Assembly (NCBI GenBank): GCA_022702545.1
Contig: JAHRBC010000005.1
Span: forward strand, 930,001 to 994,000
From: Phycomyces nitens
Taxonomy: Eukaryota; Mucoromycota; Mucoromycetes; Mucorales; Phycomycetaceae
DNA: 64,000 bases
Direction of reading: 5' to 3'
The notes under the pieces are model-generated. The model searched no databases and was not told where the DNA came from. It worked only from the letters and a program-made list of their open reading frames with translations. Position numbers and translations under genes: made by a program. This document shows positions 47,192 to 57,209 of this stretch, piece by piece (position 1 is the first letter of the stretch; each line of letters opens with the position of its first letter).

Positions 47192-47560
47192 TTAAAAAAA
47201 AGATAGACAAAAAATCATTAGTAGGCTCAGTGGACTATCAGAATCATGACCACGAATCATTTCCTTTACCAAATAACAATGTTTGACCTGCATGGTGCAT
47301 GGAAAAGAGAAGAACCAAAGTTTTTGATATTTAGGCGTGAATGCCAAAAGAAGATTTCTTGGAGAAATCTTGTTAACGCCAAAATCTAATACGATGGACA
47401 GATATGCACCTTTGCAACATTGAGGGAGTAACCAATCAACCTTTGCATGAATTGTGAGCCAATGGGTATCTTGGACTCCAATCAAAAGAAAAAGGGGAGT
47501 CTGGTGTAGAGAGTGTTGAATGTATAGAATATCAGATCCTGTGCCATCAGGATTGTCCAT
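47192..47560 (-). pseudogene. unassigned 122-codon frame downstream of repeat copy A
   Basis: ATG at 47560 begins MDNPDGTGSDILYIQHSLHQ, continues through WLLPQCCKGAYLSIVLDFG and ends in a poly-hydrophobic tail. It lies just beyond the left end of the diverged repeat at about 47.62-48.14 kb, in the same relative place as the decayed frame that follows the second repeat copy at 51.1 kb. Not recognised. It may be a fragment of an element-borne gene. Confidence 0.3.
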
Positions 47561-47619
47561 TAAACCAACAATTTATACCACATAGGATACGGTTAAATCG
47601 ACAAGAGTCAACACATAAT

Positions 47620-48140
47620 ATGTGTGTGCTTCATTTACTTCCTTCTTTTTTTTTGGATAGACAGAAACCAAAGCAAGAAAGAGATATAAACAGCAATATA
47701 TGCTTGTCACCTCCATATCCCCATATATCATTCAATCCAAACAATTGCTAGCTTGTTCAAACAGTATTAAACTCTCGTTGACAAGATTTATACAATATGG
47801 ATCATATTTGTCTCGAGTATTAATGAATTCTAGGCATATTCCTAATAGACTCTGTGCTCAACACCATTCTGCTCCCAAACAATGTTGAGTTGAGAAAAGT
47901 GATTTTGATCATATAAATTGTGTGATTCGTAAAGAAGTATTAACCAAAATCTCACAATTAACGTGTAACTTTGTGACCTTTTCTTTTTGCTGGGACGATT
48001 TACTGCCACCATAGAATAAACAGGATTCAATAAATTTGAAACGACCTTGATTTTACGCAAAGATCATTGTTGAATACAATTGTCATTTGCACGACATCCA
48101 ATTCAAGACCAGTGGACTTTTTCTTGAAAGGACTGTAAAA
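47620..48140. repeat. diverged direct repeat, copy A
   Basis: Compared by eye with about 51110-51640 in the same orientation, several blocks match in order: TGTGCTTCATTTACTT; AAACCAAAGCAAGAAAGAGA versus AAACCAAAACAAGAAAGAGA; ATTAAACTCTCGTTGACAAG versus ATTAAACTCTTGTTAGCAAG, then ATTTATACAAT in both; GTAACTTTGTGACC versus GTAACCTTGTGATT; and CGATTTACTG. Spacing between blocks is similar. The copies have diverged substantially, so the duplication is old. They could be long terminal repeats or a segmental copy. Confidence 0.55.
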
Positions 48141-49339
48141 ATAAAAATAAGGGAGTTTCTTTGCGTGCTGGTCTCCCTGTTTAGGAGTAGGCTCAGACGC
48201 CAATCTATCGGATCAGGCCAACAAGATGCTTAAATAAGCAAATTTATTTCGCAAAATGAGACTTATTTCAAATCACGTTTAATGGAATTTGGTTTATTGT
48301 AATTGTGATTTTGGTGTGTTTGTAAGCATGCATAAATGTACAAGTTTGTTTGCATGCGTTTCATGTTTGTTTTTGCAAGTTCATTTTTCTTGTATATATG
48401 TATTTATAATCTTTATCAATATAAATGATGTATTCTATTTATTTATATATAGATTGGGCGCTTATCTTTATTTTTTCCTTTTTGCCATTATTTTGATATA
48501 TGTATCTAATTCTAAATGTGAACTTGTATTAATTGTAAAGGAGAGTAAGAAGAAGATTGAGTTGGTTGTGACCTTGAAAGTTTCCCACCAAAAGCAAAAT
48601 AGATTAAGAATTGTTGTGGGAATTGAGATTGTCCAAATTAAACCATCCAGTTGTTGGATATACAACCAAAGATTCCTGTAACTCAAAGGTAACCTAATAG
48701 TTTATCAAGATCAGTATAGTTACAAGGAAAGCAGGCATTTGAATAAATCATAATAATAATAATAAAAAAAAATGGTTAGCTTGAGAGATAAATATATTAA
48801 TTTTACATACCAAGAACTTTCTATTTATACATGCGACTCCCCCACAGACACAAATGAATACACAACCCTGGGTATTCCTTTTCCTTTCTATTCTCTTGTA
48901 CCATAAACCAAAGTAATACAGCCAAATCCAATAAGCAATATTCCAGCCAATTAAAATCGACGTTGATGGACAATTGAATTTGAAGTAGCGGGCTAATCAG
49001 AATCACTTTTTGTGTATTTTTAGAGATTCTGTCACTTGCTTTAAAATCATGTCATTTCTTTTTTTTTTTTTCAATCTTTACATGTTAACATGAGCACAAT
49101 ATCATTGTATAAAGACAAATGCGGAGAAGTAGTTGATAAGAGTTATGGTCGTGAACCAATTACCTCGTTGATCAAAATGAATTTATAATTGAGGCAATTA
49201 TTCTGAATAATTGGGAATTCGGTTTCTAGTGAATCTTCCCAGATTTGCCCAATGCTGACAGAAAAGTCAAAAGGAAAAGGCACTCCTACAAAGGAAGCAA
49301 TTATAAAACGGTATTATGTTTGATACACTGTGCAGTATA
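48141..49339. other. AT-rich stretch, no gene
   Basis: Between repeat copy A and the transposase remnant. The open frames (48289-48681 on +, 48468-48686 on -) are hydrophobic or repetitive without family features. Confidence 0.4.
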
Positions 49340-49925
49340 AAGTCGGGTTTCTCAATCTTTAGATTGGAAAAAATACACGAGTGCGTCAATTGCAGCGAAA
49401 CAGTTTAGCATTCATGTTTGAATTGCTCAGATATGGGTTAACCAATATAATGCGTATCCTGATGGCATTCTTGAGGATTGTGGAAAAAGCAAGGCTCAAA
49501 TATATACATATATGTATATTGATCCAAGAGCATAAAGCAACTGTTGTCAACCTCATTGAAGTCCCTGAGCATTCATTGAAACAATTCACTGACCTCAAGG
49601 TTTCAACAATCATTCTCGATGAAATGGACAAACATCCGCATATGAAAGGTCAATATATAGTCATGGGTAATGTACCCATTCACACGCACAAAAAAATAAG
49701 GAGGTATATTGAGTATCGAGGATATAAATCTGTGTATCTTCCTACTTACTCGCCTAAACTTAACCCAATAGACCAATTCTGGTCAGTAACAAAGAGTAAG
49801 GTTAAACGCTATAGGTTTTTTTTGTAGAAAGACGCTTTATCAAAAATAATTATGGAAGCCTGTAGGAGTGTGGATAAATGTCGAAGCAAAGTGTCCATAT
49901 AACAGTGGCCAACAACATTATCAAG
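49340..49925 (+). pseudogene. Tc1/IS630-like DDE transposase, internally deleted
   Basis: Reading across frames in order: a helix-turn-helix-like segment (YTSASIAAKQFSIHV then WVNQYNADPDGILEDCGK, about 49370-49490), an EEHKATVVNLI-like piece (about 49530-49560), then directly a catalytic-core piece in the frame that stops at 49827: ILDEMDKHPHMKGQYIVMGN, VPIHTHKKIRRYIEYRGYK and YSPKLNPIDQFWSVTKSKVK. In intact family members the core reads VMDNAPIH; here the catalytic Asp is replaced by Gly (VMGNVPIH). The segment holding the first catalytic Asp between the two pieces is missing, and the phase changes at least twice. It is dead. The tail near 49870-49920 retains an SVHITVANNIIKSQ-like phrase. 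The element family is inferred from memory. Confidence 0.65.
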
Positions 49926-49959
49926 AGCCAATAATGCGATCAGGTAAGTTACCAAGCTT

Positions 49960-51100
49960 TATACCTCGATCTTGCCCGTGGCCAAAGAAACCAATTACTC
50001 GACAATGCGCTTTTGCAAATGCGCCGTATTACCGTGCCTTAGCATGAGGATGCTCAGAGTACGAAAAACGAGTTGCCCCAGTATTGTTGATACGGTCATT
50101 GTCGGCCAATGTAAACACTGTATACGGTTGGCAGACATGATCTCGCGTAATGGGCCTGGGAGAATGGCAGAGGGGCGTACGCAGATGGTGTGGCAAATTT
50201 GCTTCTGATTTGGCCAAGTTGATAGATCATATTGAACAATGAGAGGCAGGATGTGTCTGGTGATTCCAAAATGGCCAATGCTTCCTCTAAGTAGACTGAA
50301 TCTAGATAGAGCCTTGCGCAAAGTGAATCAACAGTCGATCATAATCGAAATGACATATTGATTGAGCCAGCGTATGGTTTCAATCTTGCGTCCAGAAGCA
50401 GGCTTAGCGTGATCAACACATCAGAGACTTTAGTGCTGATCAAGAGTGTCGTGCCAACAGCATGTTGCGGGCTGTTAGGCCAAACGTCAGGATATTTTGT
50501 GTCGATTGACGGCGGGAGTGACATGTCTACCACAGCACCCTTAAGACGGCCAAAAGCTTTGCGGTGGTCATTCACATGCTCGTTTTGTCCATAGGCTTCC
50601 ATGGTATTGCCAAAGATTGCACCAGAGAAGATCTTGGTCGTGAAATATCGCATCTGTGAGTGGAATCCTCAATCTTGGTTCCATAATTTGCACATTGCTA
50701 TTGAGAGCTCCACATATTGTCGTCAACAAATCAATTTGCTGTAGGGCGATGAGGCAAGGACCCATTCGAGGCCTAGAGTGGTTATAGGTGTGTATTTCAT
50801 GCAAGAGACGCTCTCCTCCTCATCGTACGAACTTCTCAATGACAAGAGGAGTAAGGTTGAATCAATGTATACCGTGATGCTGCTGATAACGCGCTCGTGT
50901 GCCTGGGAATTTTGTTTAATACCATTCTTGTCGAAAATGGCAAATGGTTTTTTAGGTCAAGGGCAATGACAATGTACAAGGTCTTTTGCTGCCCAACATG
51001 TTGACTGATTCATCAAAGTTTGTCTTTGGCAGATTGACATTGATGAGATTGATGACAATGTTACTAGGGTACAACGATGGTGAAAATTGCTGGATAAAAG
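49960..51100 (-). pseudogene. decayed unknown protein gene
   Basis: A run of minus-strand frames that hand over by frameshift or stop. 50969 to about 50740: segments such as LGLEWVLASSPYSKL. 50653-50339: MRYFTTKIFSGAIFGNTMEA then PPSIDTKYPDVWPNSPQHAV and GTTLLISTKVSDVLITLSLL. Then EEALAILESPDTSCLSLFN and PSAYAPLPFSQAHYARSC (50278-50096), and finally INNTGATRFSYSEHPHAKAR with CRVIGFFGHG near 50000. The sequence has normal amino-acid composition and looks like a folded enzyme or capsid-sized protein, but I do not recognise the family. Several stops prevent expression as one product. It ends against repeat copy B on its 5' side. Confidence 0.45.
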
Positions 51101-51109
51101 TCAACATAT

Positions 51110-51640
51110 AAAACAAGGTGTGCTTCATTTACTTTTTCGATATACATAAAAACCAAAACAAGAAAGAGAAGGTTAACATGAGCAGTAATTCATGCTTGAC
51201 ACTGTTTCTACAAGAAGTATTCTTGACATTTTGGTATAGAGTAGATTAGAATCGACTGCTGTCAGTTTGTTTGAGCTGTATTATTAAACTCTTGTTAGCA
51301 AGATTTATACAATGTGAATCGATTTAAAAGTCTTTGTAGATTCAAAGCACATTCTTAATTGACTTTGGTTTGTTGACTTGGTGATTAATAAAGTCTGCCC
51401 CCACTCAATAAGATGATTTAAAAATTGATTCTGAAATGTAGATTGTGCTATGCAAAGAAGAGGTATTGACAACCAAAGTGTACCATCGCAATTAAAGTAA
51501 TGCGTAACCTTGTGATTCGTTTTCCGCCATGTCGATTTACTGATACCGGATTTTAATTGGTTGCGATATTGCTTATTGAATTCACTGTAACTTGATAAAT
51601 CAACTTTCTTCTTCTTCTATTTGGGCGGACCTAAAAAATA
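51110..51640. repeat. diverged direct repeat, copy B
   Basis: Partner of the repeat at about 47620-48140, same orientation, aligned by eye through the blocks listed there (for example TGTGCTTCATTTACTT and ATTAAACTCTTGTTAGCAAG). The pair brackets about 3 kb containing the transposase remnant and the decayed unknown gene. Confidence 0.55.
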
Positions 51641-51770
51641 AAATAAAATGTATAAATTCCAATGACTTAACAGATTTCCAAGAAGAAGAAGAAAATAAAA
51701 AGTGTAATTTCACTAGTGTAATTGTTTCAAATGTCTCAAATGTCTCGAATGTTTCAAATGCATCCTTAAA

Positions 51771-51991
51771 CTAGCCAATGTTAGTCATGACCATAGGAGT
51801 GATTGGCATATAGCCAACATCATATCTGCTGCATAAAGTACACAGGTCAATTTCTTTTTTTTTAAAAAAAAAATAAAATAAAATAAACACATACATTTGG
51901 AGATCGGCGGTCTCCAAAGATGTCCAGGCGTCTTTGATTTCTTCTGGCAAATTCTTTGGAGTGACTGTAATCTGAGAACAGGGAGGCAAGC
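51771..51991 (-). other. candidate 3' exons of a small gene, start not found
   Basis: Minus strand: an exon-like block 51991-51895 bounded by TTTAG and GTATGT, joined in frame to 51828-51771 after a TGCAG acceptor. It reads LPPCSQITVTPKNLPEEIKD then AWTSLETADLQ-IRYDVGYMPI and ends MTNIG. Composition looks coding and both splice sites are good. No ATG lies on the minus strand between here and the first exon of the DNAJC7 gene on the other strand, so the 5' end is missing, overlaps that gene, or the block is a fragment. Not recognised. Confidence 0.3.
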
Positions 51992-52095
51992 CTAAATGGG
52001 TATTTTTTTTTCTTGTATTCTGACACCTCTTTGCCGTCCAGCGACACTCGCCACAGTCCAACTTCCTCTCTTTTTTCCTCGTTCTTTATCGTGCA

Positions 52096-54093
52096 ATGTC
52101 AGACTCACCAATGGATATCGACACGACTCCCGTGTAAGTCCTAATCAGAAAGAATATAAAGAGAAAGAAAGAGAAAGAGAAAGAGAGAAACGTACACGAG
52201 TCGAGCTCACTACTGCCAAGTCAGTCAGTCTATTAAGCCTCTTCTCCATCTCAATCATCATCGACTAATCCCATCTTCTTAGGTCTGCTGAAGAAATCAA
52301 GAACCAAGCCAACCAGCAATACAAAGATGGCAACTACAGAGAGGCAGTAGAACTCTACTCCAAGGCCATCGGTAATATAAACACTCACTAGCTATAGCCA
52401 AACTAATCTTCTTGCCAATCTAGAGCTGTCTCCAAAGACCCCAACCTACTACTCCAACCGTGCTGCTGCTCTTATGATGCTATCAAAGTACAAGGAGGCT
52501 GCATCTGACTGTCGAGTGGCTACTGAGCTTGACCCAGAGAACACAAAGGCATATGCACGTGGAGGAAAATGTCACTTGTATCTTGGTAACATTGAGGCTG
52601 CAACCCGTCAATATGATATTGCTCTCCAAAAGGAACCCAACAATATCCAGTTCCAAAAGGAGCACAACACTCTTTTGCACGTCAAGCATTATCTGCAGCA
52701 GGTTGAGATGTACATGAATAACAATCAGTGGGGTCTTGCACGCAACAGTCTCGACAGAGCCATTTCATTTGTCGACAGCGCCCAGGTTCCTTACAAGTGG
52801 CGTCTGTGGGAAGGTGAATGTGCTCTTGGCCAAAAGAACTACTCTGAAGCCAGTCGTATTGCCAGGTAAGAAAATCAAGGGTATTGGAGTGTGTTTAGAT
52901 GTTGGTTTTGTTTTCAGTGTTCTCATTGTGTGATTCTGTAGCAACATTGTTCGTATGGATACCAAGAATCCCGATGGTGTCTACTTGAGAGCACGCGTTT
53001 TGTATAGCCAGGGTGATAATGCCAATGCAGTCAAGCATTGTCTTGAGGCCCTGCGCTGTGATCCTGACTTTACACAGGCTCGCACTCTCCTCAAAAAGGC
53101 TCGAGCAATAGAAGCCCAAAAGGAGACTGGAAATGCTGCATTCAAGGCCAATAACCTCCAAGAGGCCTATGATGCCTATACAGCTGCACTTGAGATGGAC
53201 AAGGACAACAGTGCCATGAATGCCAAGCTCTACTCCAACAGAGCTGCCGTTCTTCAAAAGGTAAAGGGTTTGGACATCAAGACAAGTAACTGATACTGAT
53301 CTCGACTTCTTTTTTATATATAGCTCAAGCAATTCGAAGATGCACTCAAGGACTGTGACAAGGCACTTGAACTTGACCCTGACTTTATCAAGGTCTACAG
53401 TAGACGTGCTGCATGTTACATGGAGTTGGAGCAGTACGAAGAAGCTGTACGCGACTACAAGAAGTTGACGGAATCTGATGGTAGCAACCGAGGTAAGATA
53501 AGCAATTATTAAATAAATAAAAAAAAGTTTAGCTTTTCATATGAAAATGTGGACATCTTCTTTTTGGTATTTGAATTGGGTTATTAACTGTTTCCATCGT
53601 ATGATGTTTAGAATACATCAACCTGTTGCGTAAGGCTGAACTTGAGCACAAAAAGTCCTTGCGCAAGGACTATTACAAGGTCCTTGAATTGACCAAGACA
53701 GCAACAGACTCAGAGATCAAAAAAGCCTATCGTAAGCTTGCCCTCTTGTACCATCCTGATAAGAATGCAGGTGATGACAAGGCAGAGGCACGCTTCAAGG
53801 AGATTGGTGAAGCATACACCATCCTCAGTGATCCTCAAAAGAAGGCACGCTTTGACTCTGGTGCAGACATGGACGGTGGCATGGGAGGCATGGGTGGTGG
53901 ATTTGATTCTGGAGGAGTAGATATCAATGACGTGTTTACCCAGATGTTTGGTATGGGTGGCATGGGCGGCGGTATGGGCGGCATGGGTGGCATGGGTGGC
54001 CAGCAAGGCTTCTCGGGAGGCGGATTTCCCGGAGGTGGAGGTGGAAGACGCTCAGGATACGGACAGAGCGGACATTCTTTCCACTTTGGATAG
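52096..54093 (+). CDS. DNAJC7: DnaJ homolog subfamily C member 7 (TPR-J co-chaperone)
   Basis: Six exons: 52096-52133, 52283-52371, 52424-52865, 52942-53260, 53324-53492, 53612-54093; 512 residues (human 494). It is a TPR plus J-domain co-chaperone that binds Hsp70 and Hsp90 and regulates client passage between them in the cytosol. After [13 protein letters not shown] come tandem TPR repeats ([95 protein letters not shown]). The J domain begins [20 protein letters not shown] and has the catalytic LYHPDKNAG (HPD) loop. A Gly/Met-rich tail ([11 protein letters not shown] type) ends GHSFHFG. All introns are GT-AG and the frame is preserved. Confidence 0.95.
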
Positions 54094-54244
54094 ACAGAAA
54101 GAAAAGAAAAAAGAGCCAAGAACAACTACACCTTTTTTTTTCCTACCTCTTCTTTACGCGCCTACATTCACCTCACCTTCCCATGTAGGCGTTTCCAGCG
54201 TTAATTTCACATTTTCTATAATACGGTTTTTATAGCTGCCTGTA

Positions 54245-54250
54245 AATAAA
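54245..54250 (+). terminator. polyadenylation signal AATAAA
   Basis: AATAAA lies about 150 bases after the DNAJC7 stop codon. Confidence 0.4.
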
Positions 54251-54259
54251 ACATTAATA

Positions 54260-55563
54260 CAAAAAAAAATATATATATACACGAAAAAGTGTGATTTCTT
54301 TGGGCAATTGAAGCATATGTAAGTGTAGTAGCAGTAGATATATATTTATTTACTGGAGAATTGTTATAATTAATAATCACTGTTGTTTCGTAACGTATGA
54401 TTTTTGTAATCTTCTGTCAATGATATCAGATTCCATTGATTGCAGCCATTTGCGCTTCGTGTATCCTAGGGTTTTTGGGGGATGATAAAATAACTACAGA
54501 CGACGGGTCAAAATAGAATGCTCTTTGAAATACATGAATGTTATTGTCCTTTTTATAAATGTTTGTGATAGTTGGTGTCAGCTGGATATCTAAAACGCAC
54601 ACACGCACACATTCGAAAGGGAAGTACGAAAATCCGAATTTGAGGTAGCAGTGTTGAATTCTGATTACCTTGATAACATAATTTCTCAGCGTCCTTTTTA
54701 TATTTTCAATCCAAAGATTTTTATTGCATTTATTAAAAAAGTAATGATCGATAGGGGGGGCATTGAATTAAAAACACATGTGCTGAGCAATAGAAGCCTG
54801 TCAGAAGTTTTTCTGGCTCAATGGCGAATTGAAGGCGGGGATGCTGATGTTAATGCTGGTGCTGGTGCTGGTGCTGATGATGATGATGATACCATTTCTG
54901 CAGGGTGCTTACCATGCAGTCAGGATATATTATTTATTTTTATTATTTATTTTATCCATATTAAAGATGTTTATCAACGACTTGTTCCATTGCCCCCAAT
55001 GTGCCACGCGTGTAAAGTGTAACCTTGTGCAAGATCCAAATGGAGATCGCTCACAAAGTCCACCAACAATCGAAAATAGAGGGCCCACATTATCTTTTAT
55101 ACAAATTGAATTGACATTAGGAATATATATAAATGAGCTCTTTTTCTTGAAAAAATTACTACTAAAAAAGAAGAGAGTATAATTTCCCCTTTTTTTAAAG
55201 TATACAAGCAACCATATCATTATACATTTCCCCATCGACAATTTGCCATTTATATAATAAAAAGGTTGATCTGTTGCCATGCTGAACCCTATTCCTCTGG
55301 TTAAAGAAGCCAAGCCAAGTGCCTTGTGCATAAACAGGGCTGTCTGGGTTGGGTCAGTGTCGTGTCAGATATGTGGTTCACACGTCCATCAGACAAGAGT
55401 AAGTCTATATTAGAAATGATCTCGTAATCCTTGTCTAACAAACCCACAGAATTGCCCTGTTTCACCTCGTTCTTGAATGTCCACAACAATCATTTTCTGT
55501 ATTCTCCAGCCCATTCATTCCCTTAGATCCCAAGGCGCCAAGACCTAAATTCATTACACTTAT

Positions 55564-55595
<32 letters not shown>

Positions 55596-56787
55596 CATAT
55601 ATATATACGTACAAATCATCATCTCATCAAAAATCATCAAAGATCATCAGAATCATCAAATAGCCAAGCCCAGACAAACAAAAACCAATCAGAAAAACCG
55701 CTTCTACAATCTGCACATTTGCCTATGATATACCTCTTTACCTTTTCATATTTCCTTATCACGCTTTGACTTTTTGGAGGTGCACAGACATCTCCCGCCC
55801 TTTTTTTTTTCCCCACAACCAAATTACTCATTTTGGAAACATTGTCTTTATTATGTTATCATTGTCTAATGTAGAAATCCTTCTTGTCATTTTCATACTT
55901 TATTATTATTACTATTATATATTATATATTATATGCCAAACCAACATTTCTGTTATCCTGTATAAATCCCATTATTTCTGAATAAAATAGACATATGCCC
56001 ATATTAAACAAGTATCACAAACCCACTTGCCAGATTCTATTCTATTCTATTTTTTAATCTCAAATGAATAGCGTGGCGAACGTGTTCACAAGGATATGCA
56101 GTTGGTCTTTTATTATTAACTATCTCGATACACACCATCTTTGTGATCCTGGTCTTTTGTTGCTTCTATCGAGTCCAAAGACAAGGATATCTAGATATTT
56201 TTTGACATGTGGAAAAAATTAAATAAAAAATAAAATTCTAGAGCTTAAATCTCTCTTACACACAAGAATTGGCACTGCAATAAAAGATAGGAGGATTAAT
56301 TGCATTCAGGCCACGTTCATGGGTACCCAATTTACTCGCTCAATTGTTTACCAGCTCACAATCGGCTCTGTCACCATCGCATGAAATAGATAACCACATA
56401 TTAGATAGTGTCCAAAATATTCTTAAAAAACAAAAACAAATTATTCTTTTTTTGGTTTTCACATGCCTTGTAATCCTTAGACTTGTATGACACCGATAGT
56501 AAATGATTTCCAAGCCAATTTGCTCCATTTATTTAATTTTTGAAAGACAGTACTATGGATAACATCAATTCATACTTCTTTACAGAATCATCGTGGGCCT
56601 AAAAAGATTACACGATCGCACGTGCAATTCAGCACCCAAAAAATAAAACAATCCATTTAAACCGGGATTCCGTTTAACATAATTGATCGCACCAAGTATT
56701 TGGCTTTCTAATCATATGAAGTACCTCTTTGTACTCTCTGGGGGGTACAAATTGGGTTAATATGTATGCTACATACACATACATATT

Positions 56788-56818
<31 letters not shown>

Positions 56819-57209
56819 ATTAATTGTTTCGTTTTTGTTGTTGTTGTTGTTATTATTGTATTTAAATGGTGTGAGATCATGTACCTCTATCAAATCACCC
56901 GACTCAGCAGACAATTGGAGAATTTAAGAATATATATTGTTGTATTTGGTATTTGGACCGATATGAGGAACATTTTAATTAACATCACTAATGTTCAGGA
57001 TCATATTTTTTGTATATTTTTTGTATTTTGCATTTTGTATTTTTAATTATTTTTTGTGCAGTCGGTTAAAGTGTCAAATTTGTTAAACACAAACGCTCCC
57101 AGGTCAGGTCCCCCTCTCTCGTACAAATTCATATTTTTCATGTGATATTTGTATTATTTTTAATTGTGTGTTTCAATATGTGATTTATTCTACATTCTTG
57201 ATGCTGATG
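54260..57209. other. 3 kb intergenic, no gene seen
   Basis: AT-rich, with a TATATACATATATATA tract at about 55563-55610 and TTATATTTATATATAT at about 56785-56820. Small frames (54651-55022 on +, 54930-55489 on -, 55637-55831 on -, 56674-56914 on -) contain no recognised motif. The block 54830-54890 encodes Gly-Ala-Asp repeats (GAGAGADDDD) and is a simple (GCTGGT)n/(GAT)n repeat. Confidence 0.4.
55560..55612. repeat. (TA)n tract
   Basis: About 50 bases of TATATA with interspersed CATATA units. Confidence 0.8.

Noticed and set aside
54830..54890. Gly-Ala-Asp repeat peptide frame
   Set aside because: Encoded by a short (GGTGCT)n/(GAT)n simple repeat without surrounding gene structure.
56674..56914. 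minus-strand frames with a poly-Asn run and a PPREYKEVLHMI segment
   Set aside because: The poly-Asn comes from a GTT repeat, the starts are not ATG and no consistent splice model resulted.
57060..57125. tRNA-like string (GTCGGTTAAAGTGTC...GGTCAGGTCC)
   Set aside because: It has a D-arm-like phrase and a possible anticodon stem-loop, but no acceptor stem pairing and no TTCRANY in the T loop, so I do not call a tRNA.
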